From Dryocosmus kuriphilus (lineage: Eukaryota; Arthropoda; Insecta; Hymenoptera; Cynipidae), in contig CM076194.1 in assembly GCA_038277395.1 (NCBI GenBank), positions 175,866,467 through 175,930,466 of the forward strand: a stretch of 64,000 nucleotides of DNA, read 5' to 3'. Positions 1-11,254 of the stretch are shown piece by piece (the stretch's first letter is position 1; each line of letters starts with the position of its first letter). Both the position numbers and the translations under genes were made by a program. The notes under the pieces are model-generated. The model did not search any database. It saw only the letters and a program-made list of their open reading frames with translations, and was not told the DNA's origin.

Positions 1-233
1 AATAAATGAAATAAAAAGGAAAATACAATAAGATAAAACAAATAAAATAAGACAAAATTAAAACAAAGTGAAATAAAATTAAATAAAGTAAAAGGAAAAT
101 AAAATAAAACAAAAGGAAATAAAATATTTAATAAGAGGAAGAAAGTGAAATAAAGTAAAACAAAAAAAAATAAAATAAATGAAATAAAAAAATAAATAAA
201 ATAAATAAAAAAAAAAAATAAATAAAATATATG
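1..233. repeat. A-rich satellite-like array
   Basis: Short A-rich words (AAATAAAATA, AAATGAAATA) with a longer embedded unit containing AAAAGGAAAATAAAATAAAAC, which recurs near 18305, 18885, 19265 and 24580. The last 17 bases (217-233) are repeated at 5391-5407 and form the target-site duplication of the LINE that follows. No gene is seen. Confidence 0.9.
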
Positions 234-243
234 TATGCTTATT

Positions 244-270
244 ACTCTCCCTTTTACGGGTTTGAGGGCC
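244..270 (-). other. 3'-terminal stem-loop of A1 (degenerate)
   Basis: Last 3' UTR element in the sense strand. In better copies the outer arms are ACTCTC/GAGAGT and the inner arms CCC/GGG. Here the outer stem is damaged (GGGCC instead of GAGAGT on the paired side). It is probably the RNA feature recognised by the reverse transcriptase, by analogy with other LINEs. Confidence 0.65.
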
Positions 271-475
271 TACGTTCCCTTTACATAATAACTCTATTTA
301 CATATTCTTACTTACTACTTAGTCCTATTACATGATTTCCTTAACCTACGCCTTATATTATTCGCTCTTTGATTCGACCAGGGGCTTCCATTTCCTCTCG
401 CTTTTTGCTTTTCGTGTCCTTTATTCGCGACTTTACTTTGAATTATTGCGTTTATGTTTCGCTTTTGGCTTTCTC

Positions 476-3400
476 TTACCCCCTGCCCCCTGCTCTTTCT
501 CTCCATTCTTCCAACTTTTTCATTCCCTTCTCCCTTTGTCCATTCTCATCTAATATCCATACTATCCTGTCATACACACTCTCCCCTTCCGTTTCATCCC
601 CCGTGCATCTCTCTAATACGTGCTCCCATGTCTCTAGTTCATACCCACACACCCTGCAGGTATTCTCTTCCTCATTTCTCCAATATCTACATTCCCTTAT
701 TCCTTCTCCCATCCTAAACCTCAACACCCTGCTCCACTTACTCTCCTTCTTCATCTTTTTCAGATATTCTGGTTCCGTCTTCCTCTTGAAAATCCTATAT
801 CATCTGTTATACCTTTAATTTACAATTTTGCCCCATCTCTGTTCCTTCTGCTTAACTAACCAGTCCTGCTCCACCTGCTGCCAGTCTTCATTTGCCTCCC
901 TTATCCCACATTCTTTTCTTAACTGCACTCTATCCTTCTCCCATCTCGATCGCTCCGTGTTTCCCCTCCTCTCATTACTTTGAATCTCCCTTAAACATGC
1001 TTGAGCTATCTTACTTCCCTCTCCCCTTTTTAGCTTTTCTTCAAAACTCCACGCTCTCTTCAGTTGCCGTATTAACATTTTCTCCCTACTCAATTCTTCT
1101 CTCAACATATATCCCGGGCAGCTCCAACTCACTCCCATTACCCATCTCAAGAATCTTTCCTGTGCACTTTCCACCCCTTTATATTCTCTCCAGCCCCAGA
1201 TTTCCATTCCATAGCTCATCACTGACCACACCAACACGTCAAACATCCGCAATCTCATCTTCCAGTCATCCTTAAACCTTCTTTTTCCTATACCCCATAC
1301 TTGACCCATTACTTTGCTCGCACATTCCAATCTCTTTCTCACCTGCAGCTCGTTTCCTCCTTTCGTTTCGAACCAATATCCTGGGTAGCAAAATTCATCC
1401 ACCAACTCCACCACCCCGCTATTTATCTTCCATTCGTATACTAAACTGCTCCTTTTATTTCCAAAACACATCATCTTGGTCTTATTCACATTCACTGTTA
1501 ACCCCTTTTCTCTCACATATTCTTCGAACACTTTCATCAACAAACTCATACCTCTTTCCTCTTCCGCTAACAGAACCACGTCGTCTGCATATGCCAGGGA
1601 GTATATTTTACCGTTGCTCAGTATAGCCCCTCCCTTGCCCTTCCTTGCCAGGTTCTCCTCCAAGTCTGCCAAAAGCAGACTAAAGAGGAGCGGACTGAGT
1701 GGGCAACCTTGCCTTACTCCTCTCCCTGTCCAGAACGCCTCTCCTTTTCGCTCTCCCACTCTAACCCTTACTCTGGTTTCCACAAAAATTTCCTTGATTC
1801 TTTCCACTAGCCCCTTATCCACTCCCCATTCTTCTAGGGTATTCCAAAGCACCTTCCTGTTTACCGAATCGAACGCAGCCCTGAAGTCCACAAACAGCGC
1901 TATCAATTTGCCTTTCTTCCTTCCTACGTTCCTATTCACCAGAAAATTGAGTACCTATACGTTATCGATAGCGCCTATCCCTTTCCTAAAACCCGTTTGG
2001 TTATGTGGGATCATCCCCTTATCTTCCACCTGACTTTCTAGCCTTCTCTTTATTATTTCCGCATATATTTTGTATCCTACAGACATCAGTGTAATTCCCC
2101 TGTACTCCTCTACCTTTTTACCCTCTCCCTTCTTAATCAATGGTACTACCAACCCTGTCCTCCACACTTTTGGCCACCCTTCTCCCTTCCAGACCTTATT
2201 GCATATCCTCCACATCTCTTCCTATACCCCATCTCCTCCATATTCAAAGCCTCATTCTCTACGCCATCCTCTCCCGTCGCCTTGTTTCTTTTGAGCTTTC
2301 TTATTGCCTCTTTCACGTCTTCTCTGCTTATCTCATTCCCGACTTCCTCCTGCCCCTCTACTGTCTTCCTACCTTCACCCTTTACCATATTTTCTACTCC
2401 ACCTAGCTGCTTTTTAAAAACTCAAACCACTCACTCATCTCAATCTCCTCATTTATACCTCTTCTTCCTCCTCTTTCCCTGTTTATCACTTCCCACTCCC
2501 TACCTTCCTTTACCGCTTTCTCAACTTCTTCCTTATATCTGTCTTTCTCCTCCTGCCTCTTCCCATTCAATAATCTCTCGTGCTCTTTTTTCCTTTTATT
2601 AAACTCTTTTATCCGTATCTCCTTTTCTCCACCTTTTTAAATACTCCTTCATTTTTTCCTTGCTTTCCTTACATTCCGCATCCCACCATCCTCTCTTTTT
2701 CTTTTCCTGCTCCCCTTGCGACCTCACCTCCCTCTTTTTATCTTCTCTATCCTCTCCCTTAGATTTGCTACCATCCCATCAGGATCTTCCCTTGTGAGCT
2801 AACTCCACACCCATTTTCCATCTTTTCCTTATATTCTCTAAGTCTTTCTCCCTCCCATTGACCCATATTTTCTTTTGTCTCCGACATCCTCTCTCTATTT
2901 CCTCTACCTCGCTTCCATCCTTCGTTTCTCAAGGTGGCGATTACCGGAAAGTGTTCCGAGCCCATCTCATCACCCACTTCCATTCTGTCTATAAACTTTC
3001 TTATCCTTTCTTCCGCCAGTATATAATCTATCACTGTTTATCCTTTTCCTACGTACGTCGGTTGCCCTTCTTCATCTCCCCTCGTATTTCCATTACAGAT
3101 AAACCACCTTGCTTCTCCTATCAAATTAAGGAGTATTTTTCCTTCTCCATCTATTTGCCGTTGTTTCGATTTTCTACAGTATCTTTCAGTTTCTTCATCC
3201 ATTAATTCTCCCCCTAACTCCCCCGTCCAAGCGTTTAAATCTTCACCTATCAACACCAGCTCTTCCCTCTTTTCCTCCATCCATCTCTTTATTACCTTCC
3301 ACCCGTTCTCTTCTCCTCTTCTTCTCTACACACACACCACGTCAACTCTCATTCTTCCTACCATTATTCTCCTAACCATAGTACCCTTCTGCTCTGCCTC

Positions 3401-3655
3401 TCTCTGTCCCCCTTTCTCATCTACTACCAACTCCTTCCTCACCCCTGAAACCATCCCTCCCATTCTTCTTCCCATCTCATGTTCCTTTTTTGCTTCTTGC
3501 ATTGTCCATACGTACCCTTTTGGTAAATTTCTTTTAACTCCCTTCCATTCCTTCTCATTCAACCACGTTTCGCTCATCATTATTACATCCCATTTATTCA
3601 ACTCATCCCAAAAAACTTTATCCTTTTTAACCCTGACACGTTCCAGAATGCCACC
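476..3655 (-). pseudogene. A1 ORF2: endonuclease-reverse transcriptase, frameshifted
   Basis: Seven fragments in shifted frames together cover an R1/Jockey-type ORF2. Endonuclease: SETW near 3565, GEDLNAW near 3225 (usual GDxN), and SEHFPV near 2960, where most AP-like endonucleases have SDH. Reverse transcriptase: FVDFRAAFDS near 1890, RQGCPLSPLLFS near 1710 and the catalytic YADD near 1590. The C-terminal part ends in a C-x2-C-x8-H-x4-C zinc knuckle near 600-655. Frame changes fall near 3320, 3035, 2600, 2215, 1950 and 780. The enzyme would nick DNA and prime reverse transcription at the cut. It is dead as read, but the order of domains is complete. Confidence 0.88.
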
Positions 3656-3695
3656 TTAACACACTGTCCACCTTCTTTCCCCTTTCGCCCCGCCT

Positions 3696-4885
3696 TCACC
3701 CTCTTGTCTCGTTCGGAAACCCCGCCCCTTCCTCGCTGCTCTTAGTCGCCTCTCTTTCCCTACTTCTTTGTGACCATTCTACTCTTTTCAACTCCTCTCT
3801 GTCTTCTTCCCATCTCCACACTGTCTCATTCACCCACAATATGTCTCTCCCGATCCTTACCCTGCTCCCTTTCCTCCTTTCATCCCACGCCCTTTCCTCT
3901 ATTATCCATTTTTTCTTTCTCTCCCTCCATTTCAAATCTTCCTCTATTCTTTCGTTTCTTCCCCTGAGCTCCTTTTTTTTTTCCTTAATACCTCCCTCTT
4001 CTCCTCTTCGCTCCCGAGCCTGACTACATACATTCTTGCTTTTCCTATTAACCTGGTGCCCATCCCCTTTACTTCCTCCACCCTAACCTGTGCCCCTATG
4101 TCTTTCATCAATTTCTCTGCTTCTTCCTTTCCTGTCTCACTTTCTACTTGCATTCCTTTTCCCACTACATTTTTCTTCTTCTTTTCTCTTTCCTCCACTT
4201 CCATTTTCCTCTCTAACCCGCACAGACTCTGTCTCATTCTCTCATTCTCCTCTCTCAGTTCTGAGTCTCTCTCCTTTCCGTCCTTTCTCCCCCTATCTTC
4301 ACTATTTTCCTCGCTATCGTCCCTGCATTCTAACTTACGGACCCTCTCCTCTAGCTGTCCCATTCCCTTTTTCATCCCCTCCTCCCACAGTCTCTGTTTC
4401 TCCTCCATTTTCTCTAATTTTTTCCACACCTTCTCTTTCTCCTCTTTCCAACTCGTTTCCCATTTTTCCCATTTCTCTTTGATTTTCAGAACCACCCCCT
4501 CTGTTCCCCTCACCAGTTCCTTTACTTCCGCTAACCCTCTGCACGTTTCCTTTCTCATCTGCCTCATTAGCTCCTCGATGGTGCTCTCTCCGCTTTTCTC
4601 CTTGGATTTCTTTTCCTCCCCCTCATCTCTATCCCTCTTGTTGTTTTCTACGCACCACCTCGTTATAAATTCGCTCGATCCAGTGCTGCTTGTACTCGCC
4701 AGTCTATCGCGGTTTGTGGGTCTCCCTTTTCTATTTGATTTTACTACTCCCAGGCTACGCTCATCTGCTGCCATCTCCCCCTCCTCTCCTTTACTCTGCG
4801 TCACGTCTTTCTCATCGTCCGACTCCCTGCCCGACTCGTGCCGCCCCCTGCCGCTCTGTCTCGCTGGACTTCTCGTTAGCGGCAT
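3696..4885 (-). pseudogene. A1 ORF1: coiled-coil RNA-binding protein, frameshifted
   Basis: Two frames (4885-3944 and 3935-3696) make up a protein of about 400 residues. The N-terminus is Ser/Arg/Asp-rich. A long Glu/Lys coiled coil follows at about residues 95-215. Next is an RRM-like segment with a GKGMQVESETG core, then a basic C-terminal domain with RVRIGRDILWVNE. This order resembles L1-type ORF1 proteins (coiled coil, RRM, CTD), and I see no CCHC knuckle. It would coat the element RNA as a chaperone. One frameshift lies near 3940, inside a run of T on the + strand. Confidence 0.75.
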
Positions 4886-5390
4886 GTTACCACGGACGTC
4901 CCTGCTTTATCTGCCGTACCTCCAGTAACTAGTCTCTCGTCACGCCGCTCCCTCTCGCCCCGCCACTCGTGTTAGCCCCTCACTCACCCACAATCTGCCC
5001 TGTGTCTAACCGAACTTTATGACGCCGCTTTTCTACTTTTCCTCCCCTCATCCAGCCCACACAACCTTTCTACCCTTTCACTCACGCCCCCCACCTCTCC
5101 ACACTCCACTCACTACCCTTTTTTACCCTAAAGCTCTCTTACTCACTTCTCCAACCCCACAGGAACTCAGACACTGCCATGCACTTCCTTCACTATTTTT
5201 CTCGTTTTTTTTCCTTTTTTTTCAACCCCCCACAGCCCTTCCGCGCACTTACGTTCAACCACCACCTCCAGACACTCCACTTCACTCCTTTTTTTACCCC
5301 CAAACACTCTATAATCCCCTCAAAAAAGCCAAAATACCTCACAGAATCTCCAAACGCGTCCTGTCACTACCAGCGCCGGAAACGGAAGCC

Positions 5391-6821
5391 AATAAATAAA
5401 ATATATGAAATAAATGAAATGAATGAAATAAATGAAATAAATAGAATATATAAAAAATAAGATACATGAACTAAGTAAAATAAATTAAATAAATTAAATA
5501 AATAAAAAAAAGAAAATAAATGAAAAACATTAAATAAATAAAATGATTAAAATAAATAAAATAAATGAAATACATAAAATAAAGTAAATAAAATAAATAA
5601 TATAATTAAAATAAATAAAGTATATAAAATAAATAAAATAAATAAAATAATTAAAATAAATGAAATAAATGAATGGAATGAAATAAATGAAACAAATAAA
5701 ATAAATTACATAAGTAAGATAAATAAAGTAAATAAAATATAAATAAAATAAATAATTTAATAATGTAAATAAAATAAATTAAATAAATTAAATAAATAAA
5801 ATGAATAAAGTAAATAAAATAAATAATATAATTAAGATGAAGAAAGTAAATAAGATAAATAAAATAAATAAAATAATTAAAATAAATGAAATAAATGAAT
5901 GAAATAAAATAAATAAAACGAATAAAATAAATGAAATAAATAAAATAAATGAAATAAGTAAAGCAAATAAAATAAACAAAAGATATAAAACAGTAAGATA
6001 AATGAACTAAGTAAAATAAATAAAATAAATGAAATAAATAAAATAAATAAAACAAATAAAATAAATTAAATAAGTAAAATAAATAAAGTAAATAAAATAA
6101 ATAAAGTAAATAAAGCAAATAAGATAGATAAAATAGATTAAATAAATAAAATAATTAAATAAATGATATAAATAAAATAACTAAAGTAAGCGGAATAAGT
6201 AAAGTAAATAAAATAAAATAAATAAAATAAAGAAAATAAATGAATAAAATTAAATAAATAAATTGAATAAAATAAATAAAATAAATGAAATAAATAAAAT
6301 AAATAAAGTAAATAAAATAAATGAGTGAAATGAAATACATAAAATGAATAAAATAAGTAAAATGAATTAATAAATAAAATAAATAAAGTAAATAAAATAA
6401 ATAAAATGTTTATAATAAATAAAATAAATGAATGAAATGAAACAAATCAAATAAATGAAATAAGTAAAATGAATAAAGTAAATAAAATAAATAAAATAAA
6501 TGAAGCAAATAAAATAAATAAAATAGATTAAATAATTTAAATAAATAAAATAAATGAAATAAATAAAATGAATAAAATCAACAAAATAAATAGAATATAT
6601 AAAAAAATAAAATAAATGAAGGAAATGAAATAAATAAAATAAACTACATAAATGAAATAAGTAAAGCAAATAAAATAAACAAAATAAATAAAACAACAAA
6701 ATAAATAAACTAAGTAAAATAAATAAGATAAATGTAATAAATCAAATAAATCAAATAAATAAAATAGATAAAATACATAAAATAAATGAAGCAAATAAAA
6801 TAAATAAAGTAGGTTAAATAA
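5391..6821. repeat. A-rich satellite-like array
   Basis: 1.4 kb of AAATAAAATAAATGAAATA variants without a gene. The word GAATATATAAAAA recurs as a marker of a longer repeat period (near 5445 and 6593). Long open frames of Phe, Tyr, Ile and Leu on the minus strand are only translations of the array. The right end holds ATAA (6818-6821), the left copy of the LTR-1 target duplication. Confidence 0.9.
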
Positions 6822-7073
6822 TGTTACGCGTAAATTAAACAATAAAGTCTTTTAAAAAAGCGAGTGACTTCACCAACTCGTGAAGTCACTTGTTTACTTT
6901 ATTATATGATGTCAATTACGCGTACAATTATATTACGTATATAACGTTACTTTCTAATCGTTAGATGTTGCGTCTGAATAGAGAATTTTGGAACTGACTC
7001 GCTAGTCACGCTTGGCCCTATTTATATGCTATGTTATCTTATAAGTAAGTATGTGTATGTGTGTACCTATACA
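6822..7073 (-). repeat. 3' LTR of LTR-1
   Basis: 252 bp, matching 14221-14473 with two differences. It contains TATAAATA (7019-7026), an initiator-like TCAGTT (6992-6997), AATAAA on the minus strand (6898-6903) and a perfect 11-bp stem-loop (6863-6890) just 3' of that signal. TGT...ACA ends are seen on both strands. Confidence 0.93.
6863..6890 (-). promoter_or_regulatory. LTR-1 stem-loop after the poly(A) signal
   Basis: Perfect inverted repeat AGTGACTTCAC / GTGAAGTCACT with a six-base loop, present in both LTRs (also 14262-14289). In the sense strand it lies 7 bases after AATAAA, close to where the transcript should be cleaved. A role in 3'-end formation or repeat-region base pairing is inference. 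Confidence 0.7.
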
Positions 7074-7087
7074 ATCCTCCCTTTAAA
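7074..7087 (-). other. Polypurine tract of LTR-1
   Basis: Minus-strand AAAGGGAGGAT abuts the 3' LTR, the expected site for plus-strand primer formation. Confidence 0.8.
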
Positions 7088-7093
7088 TTAGGT

Positions 7094-8467
7094 TTAGTCC
7101 CTAAACTTATATTTTCGAGTTTTAATTAAATTACTTTGTTCTTCGGTCATAGATCTAGCTTCGGCGTTGTAGGTTACAATTGGTGTTGTCGTTTGAACTT
7201 TATTTTTTATACAAAATAGGCAAAATTTTGACGGAATACATTTTTTTATACATTCTAATAATCCTGTTTTGTACATTGTATAAAATGTCAAGGCGCATAA
7301 GGCGGCATAACCTAAGTATTGAAGGTATTCTAGGGAGTGTTCTTTCCATGTTTTTATTCTCCTATGGTTAGCTATTGTACTTAACAAATTTTCTGTATCA
7401 TCTAAGCTAAGTCTAGCCTGTTTTAGTTCGTTATTGTCGAGTATTTTAGGGAGTTGAATTAATTTTGTTTTTAATTTGTCTAGGTCATCTTTTGTATATT
7501 CAATATCGTAAGTAATGTTAAGCCATTTAACCTGCCTGAATTCGGTTTTGCTATTTAAGTATAACATATCGTAGTTGTTATATATTTTACAATCATGTCC
7601 AATTAATAGTGTAGGATTAATTATGTTTTCTTGTTTTACTGAATTATTACAACTTAAGTCTATTTGCAACTCTTTTTGTGGTATTATTATATAACCATTT
7701 AATGTAGGTATAAACGTCTCTCTATGCAATAAGTACGTACGTGATTTATTATCTGTGGGTGTACAATTCCATGTTTTCCGTCATTTATTGAGTTTATTGC
7801 TGTATCTATATCTTCTGTTGTTTCATCTATAAATATTGCCGTCAATACTAATTTACTGTTAACAAAATTGTCTCTTAATACAGTATTAATTCCTCTGCTA
7901 AGGTTTCTGGCTACTTCTCTTTCGTGAGCTTGGTTAGTTAATAGGTCATTGTGATTTACTGATGAAGAATCTAGTATTAATTTTAGTATTTTTGTATGGT
8001 TTGTTAATATTGTTGCTATATTTTTATTATCTTTGCATATCTGATCAAATTCGTTATTAATATTACTCAGGTCTTTTTCAGTTAAAGTACCAAATAAAGT
8101 TTTAGAAATGTCGCCAATAAAATTGGCCAATCCCTTTTAAATCTGTTTTGGTTTCCTAACAATTTTCTCAAAATATTGTTTTTTGATAGTAATCTGTTGT
8201 ATCGGCTTCTTATTAACTGCACCTCATATCGTGGACCACACATTGTTTATTGCAGGCGGTTTCTACTATTTGAATTGTTTGGTCTATAGCTTTAATCCTA
8301 TCGTTGTTTGATGTAAAATTTACTCCTATGATTAACTTCCAACTTTCATGATACAAGTGGACTTTAGATTCTTCTTCGATAAGGACATTTCCATTTATTT
8401 CTTCTATGGTATAATTACTCCTGGTTGTCGTCACTATCGATGTCAGGAAGATTAAGATGATCTTCAT
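7094..8467 (-). pseudogene. LTR-1 env: F-type envelope glycoprotein, frameshifted
   Basis: Three open pieces (to 8213, 8130-7699, 7729-7094). The best start is the ATG at 8467, because it directly follows a TTTTACAG splice acceptor and begins a hydrophobic signal peptide (MKIILIFLTS). The middle piece opens with a fusion-peptide-like FIGDISKTLFGTL, typical of the envelope family shared by errantiviruses and baculovirus F proteins. A membrane anchor lies in the last piece (YLGYAALCALTFYTMY), followed by a Cys-rich cytoplasmic tail. One frame change falls between 8212 and 8131, next to the expected furin-type cleavage region, and another near 7715. It is probably expressed from a spliced mRNA. 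As read the protein is interrupted twice. Confidence 0.8.
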
Positions 8468-8475
8468 CTGTAAAA
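8468..8475 (-). promoter_or_regulatory. Predicted splice acceptor for LTR-1 env mRNA
   Basis: Minus-strand TTTTACAG ends exactly one base before the env ATG at 8467. Gypsy-class env is known to be made from a spliced RNA. The donor was not identified. Confidence 0.55.
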
Positions 8476-8632
8476 TATGGCATGCATTGGTCAATATGAA
8501 TAATCGCTAGTTTATCTCGTTTTTTAATTATAAGGTTGTTATTGTTTGTAATATTTACAACTTCGTAAGGGCCTTTCCATGATTGGTCTAATTTGTGTTT
8601 CTTAATATTATTTATTATTTTAACCCGGTCCC

Positions 8633-9691
8633 CTATTTTGTATATTGGGTGTTTTCTAACGATATTTTCATCATTCCTTTTCTTGGATTTCTCCTTTTCA
8701 ATTTGGATTCGTTCCTTGGCCTTTTGTAGATATATATCTCGTGTCTAGTTTTCCATTTTTTAATTAGTTCCTTGTAGGTTAATGTTTGTGAACTGGTCAA
8801 AGTGGAGGGAATATTTGGTTTTCTTCCGAAAGTTAATTCGAAAGGTGAAAATCCTGTAGTCTGATTTGTTGTTGTATTTATAACGAAATTTATAAATTTG
8901 ATGTTTTCGTCCCATTCTCCGGTATTCTCGGAAATAGTTGTTTTTATCAAGTTCTTTAAAGTTGAATGCATCCTTTCTATATTACCATTAGACTGTGGGT
9001 GGAAAGATGTCGTCTTTATATGCTTTATTTTCAAAGCTGCTTCGAATTCTTGCATTAGTCCAGATAAGAAATTGGTCCCTTGATCACTTAAAATGGTTTT
9101 TGGTGCGCCAAAATTGTAAATGTAATGTTCTATTAACTCAGTGATGATTGAATCAGTTGTGTCTGTTTTTAGTGGTATTAAGATGGTATACCTAGTTAAT
9201 TGATCCTGAAGGCTTAGTATGAATTTGTTGCCTTTAGTGGATTCCGGTAGGGGTCCAAATATATCCAGTGCAATTTTTTCGTTGGGGGCAGTTGGTGTGT
9301 CGGGGATGATGGCTTCAGCCTGATTTCTGATTCTAGTTGTTTTTTGCAGTTGGCAGATTGGACACTTCTTAACATAATTTATCACGTCTTTGTCCATGCC
9401 CGACCATAAACCTAATTCTTTTGCTCTTGCTAGCGTATTTTTTTCCCCAATATGATTTTTGTGAGATTCCTTTAGTACAGTTTCTCTCTCATTCCTTGTT
9501 AATTCTCGTTTATTATTGAAACATATATGAATTTGCATTTCGGTATGCACAGTGGCCAAGAATGCTAACATTTCCTGGATTGTTTGTTTTTCAATAAGTG
9601 TTATTAATGGATCATTGAAATTTAGTCTAGCGATTGTTAATCCCTTTTCTTTCGCTTCTTCTATATATATATTTTTAGTTTTTTCAGCCAT
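8633..9691 (-). pseudogene. LTR-1 pol: integrase
   Basis: 352-codon open frame carrying the integrase end of pol. The zinc-binding HHCC module is visible (HKNHIG ... CPICQLQ, about residues 75-115). The core has an ALDIFGPLP aspartate, a SDQGTNF aspartate and an FHPQSNGNIER glutamate, the DDE triad. Its frame differs from the RT-RNase H frame, and the two overlap by about 30 bases in a (TA)n run. The join is therefore probably a small indel in one long pol and not a separate gene. It would insert the cDNA into the host chromosome. Confidence 0.9.
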
Positions 9692-11181
9692 TGTTCTTCA
9701 TTGAAGGTAGACAAATTTTCTTTACTAATTTCTCGCCATAATTTTCCTTGTGTGTTTGGTTTAGTTTTAGTATTTTGAAAGGTCGGTTTCTGTTTCCATT
9801 TTTCAAAATCTTCGCATAATGAATCTAGTTCTGACTCGGTTTCGGAGTCAGGAGTTGAAGAATAATTTTCATTGATATTACTTGAATATTCATTCGAAGT
9901 TCCAGGGGTTGGTTCAAGCAGATTACTAGTCAAGGCTTGGTCTAAATTGATTTCGGTGGATTTTGTTGATGCAACCGGGTTCTTTTCTATTTCGAATTCT
10001 TCAATGTCAGGTAGTTCTTTTTCTAATGTTTCAATTGCTTCATCCATAGTCATTTTTCGTGTATTAACCGGGAATAACCTTGATAGGCAGTCTGCCACTT
10101 TATTTTCCTTTCCTTTCACATATTCAATCTCGTAATCATATTCTTCCATTCTAAGTCTCCATCGTAGTAATCGGGAGCTGGGGTCTTTCACATTGTGTAA
10201 CCAAACTAATGCTCGATGGTCAGTTTGTATTTTGAATTTATTTCCTAACAGGTATTGCCTCAGGCGTTTCATTGCCCACACGATTGCTAATAGTTCTTTT
10301 TCCGATGTGGTGTAATTTTCTTCCGCCTTATTGAGAGTGCGTGATATGAATAAACATGGGTGTCCATTCTGGGATAAAACTGCGCCAAGACCTTGATTTG
10401 ACGCGTCAGTCGTTAAGACGAATTGTTGTTGGAAGTTGGGAAACTTCAGGACCGGTGCCGATATCAGTGCATGACGCAAGTCGTAAAATGCTTTTTCACA
10501 ATCTGGAGTCCAATCAAATATTGTATCTTTTTGCGTTAGTTTAGTCAGTGGTCTAGTTATACTTGAGAAATTTTTTATGAATTTTCTGTAATATCCGGCT
10601 AATCCAAGGAACGATTGAACGTCTTTTACATTTTGTAATTTTTTAAAATTTTTTATAGCTTCGGTTTTCAATGGGTTTGGTTTTATTCCCTTTTCAGTAA
10701 TCAAGTGCCCTAGGTATTCTAATTCAGGTTTTAAGTACTCGCATTTTGTTGGCTCTAAACGAAGTCCGAGTTCTTGAATTCGCTGTAGTACTAATTCCAA
10801 GTTTTTATTGTGCTCTTGTATAGTTTCCCCGAATATGACGATATCATCAATATAGACAAAGCAGTTTTTTCCTATCAAACCATTAAATGCTCTGTCCATC
10901 ATTCTTTGAAACGTCGCAGGTGCATTTTTAAGGCCGAAGGGCATACGGTTATATTCAAAATGACCCTGAGAGTTTGAAAATTCTGTGTACTTTTTGCATT
11001 CTTCCTTCATCGGGATTTGGTGAAATCCTGCTGATAAATCAAATGCAGAGAAGAACTTGGCTCTTCCTAGTTTATCTAGAATATCATCTGTCATTGGCAA
11101 GGGATATGCGTCTTGATCAGTGTCCTTATTAATTTGTCTATAATCAATCACCATTCGTAGCTTGTTACCTTTTTTAGGCAC
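9661..11181 (-). pseudogene. LTR-1 pol: reverse transcriptase and RNase H
   Basis: 506 open codons. RT motifs: RMVIDYRQIN, FSAFDLSAGFHQI, MPFGLKNAPATFQRM and the catalytic FVYIDDIVIF (YIDD). RNase H follows with TTDASNQGLGA, a TSEKELLAI glutamate, QTDHRAL and NKVADCLSRL, so all four acidic positions are present. The RT N-terminus lies in the preceding frame, which stops at 11255, and one frameshift in the 74 bases between separates them. A Glu/Ser-rich linker at the C-terminus leads to integrase. Part of a single pol polyprotein. Confidence 0.92.
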
Positions 11182-11254
11182 AACCCAAAGGGGGGAATTA
11201 AATGGTGATTGAGATTGTCGAATTATGCCTTTCTTTAATAGCTTCTTGGTTTCT

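Larger units (their letters stand above)
234..5390 (-). mobile_element. Family A LINE copy A1, apparently full length, broken
   Basis: Non-LTR retrotransposon of about 5.15 kb on the minus strand. Order in sense direction: 5' UTR (5390-4886), an ORF1 with a coiled coil, an ORF2 with AP-type endonuclease and reverse transcriptase, a 3' UTR, a terminal stem-loop near 244-270 and a short A-rich tail. A 17-bp target duplication AATAAATAAAATATATG lies at 217-233 and 5391-5407, so both ends are defined and the site was the A-rich array. The 5' end carries the word TTCCGTTTCCGG, also found at the starts of copies A2 and A5. The coding region has several frameshifts, so the copy is not functional as read. 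Confidence 0.9.

Noticed and set aside
369..5399. Plus-strand Ser/Pro/Leu/Phe-rich ORFs opposite family A copies (also 19679-24543, 26517-28450, 45030-47632)
   Set aside because: Antisense shadows of the Glu/Lys/Arg-rich LINE ORFs; the minus strand carries the RT and endonuclease motifs.
5391..6821. CRISPR-like or telomeric array
   Set aside because: No constant repeat with unique spacers and no TTAGG runs; the units are degenerate A-rich words.
5651..6842. Long minus-strand ORFs of Phe, Tyr, Leu, Ile and His in the arrays (also 14479-15573, 24380-25926, 58856-59732)
   Set aside because: Direct translation of TTTATTTTATTT-like words; no stop codon arises in that frame. They have no domain and no start or splice context.
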